Source: Actinocatenispora thailandica
GTDB lineage: Bacteria > Actinomycetota > Actinomycetes > Mycobacteriales > Micromonosporaceae
Direction: 5' to 3'
Length of the DNA: 64,000 nucleotides
NCBI RefSeq assembly: GCF_016865425.1
Contig: NZ_AP023355.1
Coordinates: forward strand, 4,214,198 to 4,278,197
In this document: positions 17,668-28,231 of the stretch, in pieces
How positions within the stretch are numbered: the first letter of the stretch is position 1
Layout: each line of letters begins with the position of its first letter
Program-made: the position numbers and the translations under genes
The notes under the pieces: model-generated
What the model saw: only the letters and a program-made list of their open reading frames with translations
What the model was told of the DNA's origin: nothing
Database searches by the model: none

Positions 17668-18645
17668 TCATTCACCTCGCAGGTCGCCGATCGCCAGCGA
17701 TCCGTCCGGCGTGCCGCCGGCCGGTTCCGGCGGATCGTCCAGGAAGTCGACGGTCGGGATGTAGAACAGGCCGCCGGTCACCGCGGTGGAGAAGTCGAGG
17801 ATCCGGTCGTAGTTGCCGGGCGGGTCACCGAGGAACATCCGTTGCAGCATCAGCTCGGTGACCTCCGGGTCCGCCGCGTAGCCGACGAAGTAGGTGCCGG
17901 CCTCACCGCGGGACGGCGATCCGAACGGCATGTTGGACCGGACGATCTGGCGCTGGGTGCCGTTCGCGTCCACGATGGTGTTGAGCGCGACGTGCGAGTT
18001 GGTCGGTTTGACGTCGTCGGGCATCTCCACGTCGGCGAGCTTGGTCCGGCCGATCGCCCGCTCCTGATCCTCTGTGGACAGTGCCGACCAGGCGGCCAGG
18101 TCGTGCAGGTACTTCTGCACGATCAGGTAGCTGCCGCCGGCGAAGTCCGGGTCCTCGTCGCCGACCAGCACGGCACCGGAGGCGGCCCGGCCGGTCGGGT
18201 TCTCGGTACCGTCGACGAAACCGAGCAGGTCGCGCTGCTCGAAGTAGCGGAAGCCCATCGTCTCGTCCTCGACCACGACCAGGCCGGCCAGCCGGTCGAG
18301 GATCAGCACGCCCAGCTCGTAGCACAGGTCGTAGCGGCCGGCGCGGATGTGCAGCAGCAGGTCGCCGGGGGTGGCCGGGGCGTGGTGCCGGGGACCGCGC
18401 AGCGGCCGGAACGGGTGCAGCTTCGCCGGCCGCGGCGAGCCGAACAGCCGGTCCCAGATCGCCGAGCCGACTCCCACCACGCAGCTCAGCTCGCCGTGAG
18501 CGGACCGGAAACCGACCGACCGCACCAGCCCGGACACGTCGGTGAGCACGTCGCGCACCGCCGCCTCGGACCCCGGCCGTACCGACAGCACCAGGAACAG
18601 CGCGGCCGGCGACAGCGGATCGAGGACCGGCTGCGGCTGCGTCAT
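17668..18645 (-). CDS. DyP-type haem peroxidase, encapsulin cargo
   Basis: 325 residues from ATG 18645. The DyP signature GFVDGTENP (catalytic Asp) is near residue 145, the proximal haem His is in PTNSHVALN near residue 215, and the distal Arg follows in QIVRSNMPFG. The C-terminus ends in TPDGSLAIGDLRGE, matching the encapsulin cargo-loading peptide (DGSLxIGxL). DyP peroxidases oxidise dyes and phenolics with hydrogen peroxide; here the enzyme is inferred to act inside the shell encoded immediately downstream. No signal peptide, so cytoplasmic. Confidence 0.96.
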   Translation of the reverse strand: MTQPQPVLDPLSPAALFLVLSVRPGSEAAVRDVLTDVSGLVRSVGFRSAHGELSCVVGVGSAIWDRLFGSPRPAKLHPFRPLRGPRHHAPATPGDLLLHIRAGRYDLCYELGVLILDRLAGLVVVEDETMGFRYFEQRDLLGFVDGTENPTGRAASGAVLVGDEDPDFAGGSYLIVQKYLHDLAAWSALSTEDQERAIGRTKLADVEMPDDVKPTNSHVALNTIVDANGTQRQIVRSNMPFGSPSRGEAGTYFVGYAADPEVTELMLQRMFLGDPPGNYDRILDFSTAVTGGLFYIPTVDFLDDPPEPAGGTPDGSLAIGDLRGE

Positions 18646-18809
18646 GTCCGGCAGGATCGCACGATCGGGTCAGCCGCCGGTAGCTGAACCGCCGAATCCG
18701 TGTCGGTGATCTGGCCCGCACCCGGGCTCGTGTACCTTGCTGTCCGGTACGCGTACCGATGCAGGATTCGGACGTTCAGCGCAGGAAGCTGGACACGGGG
18801 AGGATTCCA

Positions 18810-18956
18810 ATGACTTCCGACCAGGACGAGAACGCGACCGAGCGGTCGACGGGCCGGCACGCGGCACCCGACGGCGCGCCGCGCGACCCGCGGATCGACA
18901 TCAGCCGTGATCCGCACCCGGGCGTCCCGGACCACGCCGCGCCCGACGAGGACTGA
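18810..18956 (+). CDS. Small hydrophilic hypothetical protein (48 aa)
   Basis: 48 residues from ATG 18810 with a good ribosome site (GGGGAGGA at 18797-18804). It is highly charged, rich in Asp, Arg and Pro (RDPRIDISRDPHPGVPDHAA). The UvrA-like gene begins 10 bases after its stop, so the two may be co-transcribed. I do not recognise the family. Confidence 0.55.
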   Translation: MTSDQDENATERSTGRHAAPDGAPRDPRIDISRDPHPGVPDHAAPDED

Positions 18957-18966
18957 GCACCCGGAC

Positions 18967-21387
18967 GTGCGGGTCGGACCGAAGGTGCCCGGACCGGGCG
19001 ACGGGTTCGTCCGGGTGACCGACGCGCACGAGCACAACCTGGCGCACGTGGACGTGGCGGTGCCGCGGGACGTGCTGGCGGTGTTCACCGGCGTGTCCGG
19101 TTCGGGAAAGTCGTCGCTGGCGTTCGGCACCATCTACGGCGAGGCGCAGCGACGCTACCTGGAATCGGTCGCGCCGTACGCGCGGCGGCTGATCCAGCAG
19201 GCCGGCGTGCCGCACGTCGGCGAGATCACCGGGTTGCCGCCGGCGGTGGCGCTGGAGCAGCGCCGGGCGGCCGGCTCGTCCCGGTCGTCGGTGGGCACCC
19301 TGACCACGCTGTCCAACCTGCTGCGGATGCTGTTCTCCCGGGCCGGGGACTACCCGCCGGGCATCGGGTTCATGGACTCCGACTCGTTCTCGCCGAACAC
19401 GGCGGCCGGCGCCTGCCCGCGCTGCCACGGCCTCGGTACCGTGCACGAGGTCACCGAGGCGTCGCTGGTGCCGGATCCGTCGCTGTCGATCCGGGACCAC
19501 GCGATCGCCGCCTGGCCCGGCGCCTGGCTGGGCAAGAACCTGCGGGACATCGTCGCCACCCTCGGGTACGACATCGACCGGCCGTGGCGCGAGCTGCCGC
19601 AGGCCGACCGGGACTGGATCCTGTTCACCGACGACCAGCCGGTCGTCACCGTGCACCCGGAACGCGAGGCGGGTCGGATCCAGCGGCCCTACCAGGGCAA
19701 GTACCAGAGCGCGAAGCGCTACGTGCTGCACACGTTCGCGGACTCGAAGTCGGCCACGATGCGCCGCCGGATGGAGCGGTTCCTGGTGTCCGGGCCGTGC
19801 CCGACCTGCCACGGCGCCCGGCTCCGGCCGGAGGCGCTCGCCGTCACGTTCGCCGGCCGTACCATCGCGCAGCTGACCGGCGAGCCGCTGGCCGAGCTGG
19901 CGGAGCTGTTGCGCCCCACCGCGGAGCACGGCTCACCGGACCATCCGGCGCAGCCGATCGCCGCCGACCTGGTGGCCCGCGTCGACGTGCTGTCGAAGAT
20001 GGGGATCGGTTACCTGAGCATGGATCGGGCCACCCCGACGCTGTCGGCCGGTGAGCTGCAGCGGTTGCGGCTGGCCACCCAGCTGCGGTCCGGGCTGTTC
20101 GGCGTGGTGTACGTGCTGGACGAGCCGTCCGCGGGGCTGCATCCGGCGGACACCGAGGCGCTGCTCGCGGTGCTCGACGAGCTGCGCGCCGCGGGCAACT
20201 CGCTGTTCGTCGTCGAGCACGACCTGGACGTGGTACGCCGCGCCGACTGGGTGGTGGACGTCGGGCCCGGCCCCGGCGAGTACGGCGGGCGGATCCTCTA
20301 CTCGGGGCCGGTTCCCGGCCTCGCCGACGCCACCGACTCGGTCACCCGGCGGTACCTGTTCGGCGGCGCGGGCGAGCCCCGCGCGCAGCGGCGCGACGCG
20401 TCGTCCTGGCTGTCGCTGACCGGGGTGCGCCGGCACAACCTGGCCGACCTGACGGTGTCGCTGCCGCTGGGCGTGTTCACCGCGATCACCGGGCTGTCCG
20501 GTGCCGGCAAGTCCACCCTGCTGCAGGTGCTGGCCGAGGTGGTACGGGCGCGGCTCGTCGGCGAGCCGACCGGCGAGCTGCCCGAGGCCGGCGGGCTCGA
20601 CCCGATCGGCCGGCTGGTGCAGGTCGACCAGAAGCCGATCGGCCGCACGCCGCGCTCCAACCTCGCCACCTACACCGGGCTGTTCGACGTGGTACGCAAG
20701 GCGTTCGCGGACACCCCGCAGGCGCGCGAGCGCGGCTACCCGGCGGGCCGGTTCTCGTTCAACGTGCCCGGCGGCCGGTGCGAGACCTGTCAGGGCGACG
20801 GGTACGTCGCGGTCGAGCTGCTGTTCCTGCCCGGCACGTACGCGCCGTGCCCCACCTGCCACGGCGCCCGCTACACCCCCGAAACGCTGGAGATCGGCTA
20901 CCGGGGCCGCACCATCGCCGAGGTACTGGACCTGTCGGTCGACGCCGCCGCCGAGTTCTTCGCCGACCTGCCGGCGGCGCAGCGCAGCCTGCGCGCGCTG
21001 CGCCAGGTGGGCCTCGGCTACCTGCGGCTCGGTCAGCCCGCCACCGAACTGTCCGGCGGTGAGGCGCAACGGATCAAGCTCGCCAGCGAGCTGCAGCGGC
21101 CGGCCCGCGGGCACACCCTCTACCTGCTGGACGAGCCGACGACGGGGCTGCACCCGGCCGACGTCGAACTGCTCGACGCCCAACTGCACGGGCTGGTCGA
21201 GGCCGGCAACACGGTCGTCGTCGTCGAGCAGGACCTCGCCACCATCGCCGGTGCCGACTGGGTGATCGACCTCGGCCCGGCCGGCGGCCACGCCGGCGGC
21301 CAGGTCGTCGCCACCGGCACCCCCGAGCAGGTCGTCACGCAGCCCGCCAGCCGCACCGCCCCCTACCTGGCCGCCCACGTGCGGTGA
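18967..21387 (+). CDS. UvrA-like ABC ATPase (excinuclease A paralogue)
   Basis: About 806 residues from GTG 18967, chosen because it follows the small gene without overlap; GTG 18907 is in frame. Two ABC modules: Walker A GVSGSGKSSLAF and GLSGAGKSTLLQ, signature motifs LSAGELQRLRLA and LSGGEAQRIKLA, Walker B VYVLDEPSAGLHP and LYLLDEPTTGLHP. Zinc-binding CxxC pairs occur at CPRCHGLG, CPTCHGA and CETCQGDG. It is about 140 residues shorter than housekeeping UvrA (about 950), as in UvrA2/DrrC-type paralogues linked to drug or DNA-adduct tolerance. It contains no membrane segments. Specific role is inference. Confidence 0.88.
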   Translation: MRVGPKVPGPGDGFVRVTDAHEHNLAHVDVAVPRDVLAVFTGVSGSGKSSLAFGTIYGEAQRRYLESVAPYARRLIQQAGVPHVGEITGLPPAVALEQRRAAGSSRSSVGTLTTLSNLLRMLFSRAGDYPPGIGFMDSDSFSPNTAAGACPRCHGLGTVHEVTEASLVPDPSLSIRDHAIAAWPGAWLGKNLRDIVATLGYDIDRPWRELPQADRDWILFTDDQPVVTVHPEREAGRIQRPYQGKYQSAKRYVLHTFADSKSATMRRRMERFLVSGPCPTCHGARLRPEALAVTFAGRTIAQLTGEPLAELAELLRPTAEHGSPDHPAQPIAADLVARVDVLSKMGIGYLSMDRATPTLSAGELQRLRLATQLRSGLFGVVYVLDEPSAGLHPADTEALLAVLDELRAAGNSLFVVEHDLDVVRRADWVVDVGPGPGEYGGRILYSGPVPGLADATDSVTRRYLFGGAGEPRAQRRDASSWLSLTGVRRHNLADLTVSLPLGVFTAITGLSGAGKSTLLQVLAEVVRARLVGEPTGELPEAGGLDPIGRLVQVDQKPIGRTPRSNLATYTGLFDVVRKAFADTPQARERGYPAGRFSFNVPGGRCETCQGDGYVAVELLFLPGTYAPCPTCHGARYTPETLEIGYRGRTIAEVLDLSVDAAAEFFADLPAAQRSLRALRQVGLGYLRLGQPATELSGGEAQRIKLASELQRPARGHTLYLLDEPTTGLHPADVELLDAQLHGLVEAGNTVVVVEQDLATIAGADWVIDLGPAGGHAGGQVVATGTPEQVVTQPASRTAPYLAAHVR

Positions 21388-21423
21388 GCCGGCGCCGCGG
21401 CACCGCGCCCGCCGGCTCACCGC
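21381..21423. terminator. Bidirectional hairpin between convergent genes
   Basis: GCGGTGAGCCGGCG (21381-21394) pairs perfectly with CGCCGGCTCACCGC (21410-21423) over a 15-base loop. It overlaps the UvrA-like stop codon and precedes the end of the convergent membrane-protein gene. Confidence 0.7.
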
Positions 21424-21433
21424 CGCGGGGCAG

Positions 21434-22054
21434 TCACCGTACCCAGTGGTTGCCGTGCGGGTTGACCCGCCGCCACTCCCGCTCCCAGGCCGCGAACCGA
21501 GCCCGGTCCAGCAGCCATCGCAGTACCAGCCACATCGTCCCCACGCTGGCCACGATGGCGAACAGCAGCCCCAATCCGGTACCGGCACTCGACATCGTCA
21601 CCTGGGTTCCGGACGGCGGCGCCGCCACCGGCCGGCCGTGCCGATCGAGCCAGATCGGTACCCGGGCACCGCGGTGCAGCCCCGGCGTCGCCTCGACCGT
21701 CCCGGTACGGGGGTGGTGGCGGTAGCTCCAGCGGGCGCGTACCGGAACCGAGCCGGCGGCGCCGTCGGCGGCCACCCCGACCGCGTCGGGAGCCTCGGCC
21801 AGCAGTACCGCCGTGGCCGGCCGGCGTTCGGCCCGGGCCCGCGCCGCCGCCTCCGCACGGCTGCCGGCGATGTTCAGCCCGATCAGCACCGTCACCGGCA
21901 CCGCGACGAGGATCAGCAGGACCGCGAGCAGGGCGCAGACCCCCTCGGCGCGGTCCGAGCCGCGTCGCAGCGGGTTGCCGGTACGCAGTCGGCAGCCCAG
22001 CCAGCGAACCGGGCCGAGGTGGGCCCGGGGCCGGCGGTGACGGGTGGCACCCAT
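21434..22054 (-). CDS. Two-span membrane protein of the Rv1733c type
   Basis: 206 residues from ATG 22054 (MGATRHRRPRAHLGP). A basic N-terminus precedes a membrane span (GVCALLAVLLILVAVPVTVLIG), an extracellular-looking loop of about 90 residues with TATVLL/RARWSYRHHPRTG and PIWLDRHGRPVAAPP, then a second span (GLGLLFAIVASVGTMWLVL) and a basic tail. This arrangement resembles the Rv1733c-like actinobacterial membrane proteins of unknown function. In-frame ATGs further upstream give only Arg-rich sequence and are not used. Confidence 0.75.
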   Translation of the reverse strand: MGATRHRRPRAHLGPVRWLGCRLRTGNPLRRGSDRAEGVCALLAVLLILVAVPVTVLIGLNIAGSRAEAAARARAERRPATAVLLAEAPDAVGVAADGAAGSVPVRARWSYRHHPRTGTVEATPGLHRGARVPIWLDRHGRPVAAPPSGTQVTMSSAGTGLGLLFAIVASVGTMWLVLRWLLDRARFAAWEREWRRVNPHGNHWVR

Positions 22055-22229
22055 ACGGCCGATGATGCGCCGCCGGTCGCGCCGGCATCCCGGTAATCGG
22101 AGCGAATCTCTCGTTCGTGGTCGCCGGTTCGGCCGGTCCCGGCACGCCTGCCTGGCCGTACCCGCCGGGCGGCCCCGGGCACCCGGCACCGGCGACGGCC
22201 GGGCGCCCCCGTACCGGCCGCGGTGGCGG

Positions 22230-24143
22230 TCACTGCACGCGGCCGGGGGGCGCCGCCCGCATCGGCGTGCTCATCGCCTCCACCACGGTCCGGGCGTACA
22301 GGTCGGCGCCGGCACCGGGCCGCGGATGGATCCGGTCCGGCCACAGCAGGTTCTGGTGCGCCCCGGCGGCGCCGCGCCAGTCGATCAGGTGCACGTTGGT
22401 GTGCGCGGACGCCACCCTGGTCAGGGTGTGGTTCACCGCGCCGCCCCAGGGCCGGGTCGGCAGGTAGACGTTGACCAGGTACAGCGTGCGGTCCGGGCCG
22501 AGCTGACCGATGATGCCCTCCAGCAGGTCGGCCGGGAACGGCCCGTTGGTGCCGAGGCCGAGCAGGACGACGGGCCGCAGCTCCCCACGGTGCGCCCAAC
22601 CGGAGATGATCCCCGGCCCGCGCTGCATCGCCCGGCTGACCTTGGCGTCGATCTGGATGCCGGGCAGCCGGTGCCGCAGCGCCGGCGAGGCGGCGAGCAT
22701 CACCGAGTCGCCGAGTGCGCTGATCTGGTCGCCGGGTGGCGGACCGGCCGGGCTGGGCGACGCCGACGGGCTGGGCGCGGCGGCGCTCGGCGCCGTGCTG
22801 GGCGCGGCGGCGCTCGGCGTCGGTTGGGCGGCGGGCGGCTGCTGGGCCGCCAGCTGCGCCGAGGCGAGCTGCTTGTCCAGCCCGCTGACCGGCGCCGCCG
22901 GTGCGTGCAGCAGCGTGACCACGGCGAACACGCACAGCGCGGCGACCGCGCCGACCGCGGTGAGCAGCCCGCCGCGGCGGGCCGAGGTGCGGCCCTGCAC
23001 CGAGCGCCACGCCTCGCGCAGCGCGCCCCGGTACCCGTGGGTGAGCACCGGCCGCTCGATGAACCGGTAGGAGCCGGCGGCGAGCAGGACCGCGGCCGAC
23101 ACCTCGATCGCGCCGACGATCACGGTCCGTTGGCCGAAGATCTTGTCGCCGAGTACCAGCACCGGCCAGTGCCACAGGTACAGCCCGTAGGATCGCGCGC
23201 CGAGCCAGCGCACCGGCCGCCGCGCGAGCAGCCAGCCGACCGGCGTACGCCCGTGGCCGGTGCCGGCGATCAGCAGCGCGGTGGCCACCGACACGGCGAG
23301 GATGCCGCCCCGGTAGGTGGCGTCGCCGTACTGGTCGAGCAGCCAGAAGCCGAGTCCGATGCCGGCGACGCCGAGGCCGGAGAGGGTGGCCCCGACGGCG
23401 AGGCGGCGACGCGACCAGGGGCCCGGTGCGGCGTTCGCGGCGGGCCAGGCGATGGCCAGTACCGCGCCGACGAGCAGGCCGGAGGCGTGCGTGTCGGTGC
23501 CGAAGTAGACGCGGGACGGGTCGCCGCCGGGCTGGTAGATGGCCGCCATCGCTGCGGCGGAGCCGAGCGCTCCGAGCCCGGCGACCAGGGCCAGCCGGCG
23601 CCGGCCGCGCAGCAGTACCAGCACCACGATCAGCGGCCAGATCAGGTAGAACTGCTCCTCCACGGCGAGCGACCACAGGTGTTGCAGCACCGACGGGTCG
23701 CTGAACTTCGCGAAGTACGAGTGGTGTTCACCGATCTGCACCCAGTTGCTGGTGTAGGTCAGCGCGCCGAGCACCTCGGTACGCAGTTGGTGCAGCGCGG
23801 AGCGGTTCACCAGTGCGGTACCCACGACGGTGGCGAGCAGCATCGGGAACAGCGGCGGCAGGATCCGCCGGGCCCGCCGCAACCAGAAGTGCCGCAGGCT
23901 GATCCGGCCGGTACCGACGCGCTCGGCGACCAGCAGCCGGGTGATCAGGTAGCCGCTGATGACGAAGAAGACATCGACGCCGAGGTAGCCGCCGGGCAGC
24001 CAGGACGCGCTCAGGTGGTACACCAGGACCGCGGTGACCGCGAGAGCCCGAATCCCGTCCACTCCGGGCAACCGGGCGGTTCGCCGGCTCGGTGGGCCGG
24101 GCGGCGTGGACTCGGCCGGGCGCACCTGCATCGCGTTCGCCAT
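22230..24143 (-). CDS. OafA/YrhL-type membrane O-acyltransferase with SGNH domain
   Basis: About 637 residues from ATG 24143, ribosome site GGGGGTGG; in-frame GTG 24164 is an alternative. The first 380 residues are an acyltransferase-3 membrane domain: PGVDGIRALAVTAVLVYHL, the conserved FFVISGYLIT, RRARRILPPLF and HLWSLAVEEQFYL. A Pro/Ala/Ser-rich linker (near residues 455-500) leads to an SGNH hydrolase domain with GDS (ISALGDSVML) and the catalytic DxxH (PDRIHP). Such proteins O-acetylate cell-surface glycans: the membrane half moves the acyl group and the exported SGNH half attaches it. The acceptor is unknown. Confidence 0.92.
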   Translation of the reverse strand: MANAMQVRPAESTPPGPPSRRTARLPGVDGIRALAVTAVLVYHLSASWLPGGYLGVDVFFVISGYLITRLLVAERVGTGRISLRHFWLRRARRILPPLFPMLLATVVGTALVNRSALHQLRTEVLGALTYTSNWVQIGEHHSYFAKFSDPSVLQHLWSLAVEEQFYLIWPLIVVLVLLRGRRRLALVAGLGALGSAAAMAAIYQPGGDPSRVYFGTDTHASGLLVGAVLAIAWPAANAAPGPWSRRRLAVGATLSGLGVAGIGLGFWLLDQYGDATYRGGILAVSVATALLIAGTGHGRTPVGWLLARRPVRWLGARSYGLYLWHWPVLVLGDKIFGQRTVIVGAIEVSAAVLLAAGSYRFIERPVLTHGYRGALREAWRSVQGRTSARRGGLLTAVGAVAALCVFAVVTLLHAPAAPVSGLDKQLASAQLAAQQPPAAQPTPSAAAPSTAPSAAAPSPSASPSPAGPPPGDQISALGDSVMLAASPALRHRLPGIQIDAKVSRAMQRGPGIISGWAHRGELRPVVLLGLGTNGPFPADLLEGIIGQLGPDRTLYLVNVYLPTRPWGGAVNHTLTRVASAHTNVHLIDWRGAAGAHQNLLWPDRIHPRPGAGADLYARTVVEAMSTPMRAAPPGRVQ

Positions 24144-24489
24144 CGCTGCCACCCCCGTAGCCACCGCCGGGCGCAGTCCACACTGGACAGTGAGATCCCC
24201 GGGTCGGTTTCAGGTTAGGCGGCGTGACCGTCATCGGATGGGATAACAGGACAATCGGCGATATCGAGGTCGATCTATTGATCTGGGAAGCTCGCGTGTT
24301 CCGTACGTTTTGTCGTTTCGACCGGCGCGGCGCCCGCACCGGACCGGCCCGCTCCGGTACCCTGCCCGCCCGAGCTGTCCACTGTGGACGCACTCGACCC
24401 GGTGAGAACGAAACGATCCGGCGCGGTGACCGTTACGGTCACCGCGCCGGATGTGGCTGGCACCACCGGATGCCCGGCGGTCCGCTGCC
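24144..24489. other. Intergenic stretch between acyltransferase start and ahcY end
   Basis: About 345 bp with no coding signal. It is more AT-rich around 24230-24320 (GATCTATTGATC) where the acyltransferase promoter probably lies, and contains one TCCACnGTGGA palindrome at 24378-24388 and the ahcY terminator at 24416-24452. Confidence 0.5.
24416..24452 (-). terminator. Hairpin terminator of ahcY
   Basis: A perfect 17-bp stem (24416-24432 with 24436-24452) with loop TTA lies 37 bases past the ahcY stop. Confidence 0.8.
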
Positions 24490-26010
<1,521 letters not shown>

Positions 26011-26013
26011 CTA

Positions 26014-26070
26014 GGTGGGTACTCCGGCCCACCGCATCCGAGGCCGGCAGTTCCTGACACAAGAATGTCA
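26014..26070. promoter_or_regulatory. Two inverted repeats between ahcY and the MerR gene
   Basis: TGACA-N6-TGTCA at 26055-26070 sits 10 bases before the MerR start and could be a MerR-type dyad; its minus-strand reading also gives TTGACA. GGTGGG-N8-CCCACC at 26014-26033 lies nearer ahcY, next to a possible minus-strand -10 (TAGACT near 26010-26015). Functional roles are inferred. Confidence 0.4.
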
Positions 26071-26080
26071 AGATGGCGGC

Positions 26081-26428
26081 ATGCGCATCACACAGGCCGC
26101 CGCCCGGCTCGGACTCACCCCACGGATGCTGCGCTACCGCGAGCGGCTCGGCCTGCTGCCACCCGCCCACGACGGCCGCGCCGGCGGCGCGCACCGCCGC
26201 TACACCGACGCCGACCTCGCCACCGTGGCACTCACCCTGGCGATCGAACGACAGTACGACGTGTCCCCGGCGGCGCTCGCCTTCGCGGTCCGGGTACTCG
26301 CCGACCCGGAGGTCGCCCGCCGGGTCCGCGACCTCGGCCAGCGGCTCGGCCGGCTCGCCCCACCGCCCACCCGCGCCCTCGACTTCGAGAAGCAGCGCGC
26401 CCTCCGCTGGCTCAACGGCACCGGCTGA
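26081..26428 (+). CDS. MerR-family transcriptional regulator
   Basis: 115 residues from ATG 26081. The N-terminal winged helix is typical (ITQAAARLGLTPRMLRYRERLGLLPP, then HRRYTDADLATV). The C-terminal part is short (FAVRVLADPEVARRVRDLGQ) with no Cys cluster, so metal sensing is unlikely. It is divergent from ahcY, separated by about 140 bp containing two inverted repeats. Whether it controls ahcY or only itself is open. Confidence 0.88.
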   Translation: MRITQAAARLGLTPRMLRYRERLGLLPPAHDGRAGGAHRRYTDADLATVALTLAIERQYDVSPAALAFAVRVLADPEVARRVRDLGQRLGRLAPPPTRALDFEKQRALRWLNGTG

Positions 26429-26475
26429 CCAGCGCCCCGCAGCGGCCGGGCGGACCGCGACCCGACGAGCGGGCG

Positions 26476-28035
26476 TCAGGGGCGAGCCGGTGGGTCGTCG
26501 CGCCACAGGTCCATCGCGAGGTGCAGGTCGAGCCGGTCCCGTTCGGTGCGCAGCGGCCGGCCGATCAGCCGCTCGGCCTGGCGCAGCCGGTACCGGACGG
26601 TGTTGACGTGCACGTGCAGCGCGGCGGCGGTGTCGCGCCAGGAACCGGAGCGGTCCAGGAACGCCGCGAGGGTCGGTACCAGGTCGCTGCCGTGCACCCG
26701 GTCGTGCGCGAGCAGCGGGGCGAGCCAGCGGTCCCGGTGCGCCGACCGGGCCGGCTCCGGTACCAGGCCGAGCAGCAGCTGCCGGCTGCCGACGGCCTGC
26801 CGGGCGGCGACGGTCAGGCGGCCGGTGCCCCGTTCGGTCCAGCCGTACGCGGAGTCGGCGGCCGAGCGTGCGGCCGGCAGCCCGGTGTCCACCCGGGCCG
26901 GTTCGCTGATGCCCACCCGCAGCCGGTCGCCGGCCGCGAGCGCGGTGCGGTACCAGTCGAGCCGGTCGAGCACCGCTGCCGTCGGATCGGTACCGGCCGG
27001 CAGGTACCCGGTCACCGTGCCGTCCGGGTGCGCGACGGTGGCCGCGGGGCCGCCCGGCAGCTCGGCCAGGATCCGCCGGGCCACCGCCGTGGGCGTCGCG
27101 GGCCCGGTCAGCCCGGCGCGCAGCACCACCACGGTCTCGGGCAGTTCCGGCGCGTCGACCCGTGCCGCCGGAACCGCACCGGTGGTCGCATCGCCCGGCG
27201 CGGGCGGACGCTCGTCGCCGGCGCCGAACTCGGCGGCGGGTGCGCTGGCGAGCTCGTGCAGCGCGTCGCCGCGACGGTCCGGCGCGGCCGGCGCCACCGC
27301 GCCGAGCGCGTCGACGGTGACCTCCACGGTGGCGGCGAGGTCGTCGGGCCAGTCCGTGGACTCCCCCGGTACGACGAGGTAGCCGGTGAGCCGGCCGGCG
27401 TCCTGCGCCAGGATCGGCACCACCGTGTGCGGGGTGTCGCCGACCGACACGGTCACCGGCAGTCCGGGTGCATCGATGCCGGCCCGCCAGGCGCTCGCGC
27501 GCAGCGCCGGTCCGGCCGGCCCGGGCTGGCTGCGCAGTACCAGGCCGGCCGGGGTGAGCTGCAGGCAGCCACCGGCGCCGGCGGCGACGAGCGACACCAG
27601 CCGGTCCGGGTCGGGCTCGGTGCCGCTACCGACCAGTTCGGCGGTCAGGTCGGCGTGCCGGCGGCGCTCGCGCAGCAGCAGCCGGATCACCGTCTCGGTC
27701 AGGAAGTTGAACGAGGTCTGCACCGGCACCGTCAGCAGCGCGAGCCCCTCGGCCCGGCACGCCTGGACCAGCCCGGCGGGCATCTCACCGTGCTCGGCCA
27801 GCCCGGCGACGAGGCCGGCCGCCCGGGCCCGGCACAGCGACGCGACGAACGTACCGGCGTCGGCGGCGCCGCGGTACCAGCTGAGGCTGGTGAGCACCAG
27901 CTCGCCGCCCGCCATGTAGCGGGCCGGGTCGCGCAGGTCGGTGGTGTACACCCAGCGCACCCGGCGGGTCAGCCCGGCCGGGACCACCACGCGCAGCGCG
28001 AGTTCGTCCAGATCGATCAGCTGGGCGAGGCGCAT
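26476..28035 (-). CDS. PucR-family transcriptional regulator
   Basis: 519 residues from ATG 28035. The N-terminal PucR domain begins LAQLIDLDELALRVVVPAG, with DLRDPARYMAGGELVLTSL. The middle GGDEF-like CdaR region follows, and the C-terminal HTH_30 is DTAAALHVHVNTVRYRLRQAERLIG at about residues 470-495. PucR proteins control purine, amino-acid or amide catabolism. The divergent amidohydrolase and DUF3100 permease are its likely targets. It ends 48 bases from the convergent MerR gene. Confidence 0.93.
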   Translation of the reverse strand: MRLAQLIDLDELALRVVVPAGLTRRVRWVYTTDLRDPARYMAGGELVLTSLSWYRGAADAGTFVASLCRARAAGLVAGLAEHGEMPAGLVQACRAEGLALLTVPVQTSFNFLTETVIRLLLRERRRHADLTAELVGSGTEPDPDRLVSLVAAGAGGCLQLTPAGLVLRSQPGPAGPALRASAWRAGIDAPGLPVTVSVGDTPHTVVPILAQDAGRLTGYLVVPGESTDWPDDLAATVEVTVDALGAVAPAAPDRRGDALHELASAPAAEFGAGDERPPAPGDATTGAVPAARVDAPELPETVVVLRAGLTGPATPTAVARRILAELPGGPAATVAHPDGTVTGYLPAGTDPTAAVLDRLDWYRTALAAGDRLRVGISEPARVDTGLPAARSAADSAYGWTERGTGRLTVAARQAVGSRQLLLGLVPEPARSAHRDRWLAPLLAHDRVHGSDLVPTLAAFLDRSGSWRDTAAALHVHVNTVRYRLRQAERLIGRPLRTERDRLDLHLAMDLWRDDPPARP

Positions 28036-28231
28036 CGTGGCCGACCCCCTCCTCCTCGCTGGAGGATGCTACAACGCAGTGCCCGGCGGGCGGCCGCAAG
28101 TCTGTCCCGGCGGGCCCTCACGCACGCCGTTCACCTCGTGTTTTACTGGCTCCGGCGGGCACCCCGGCGCACCGGGCTGGCGGTTCGTACAACGCCCCGC
28201 CGTCCATCCTGCGAGGAGTGTGCAGTCCACC

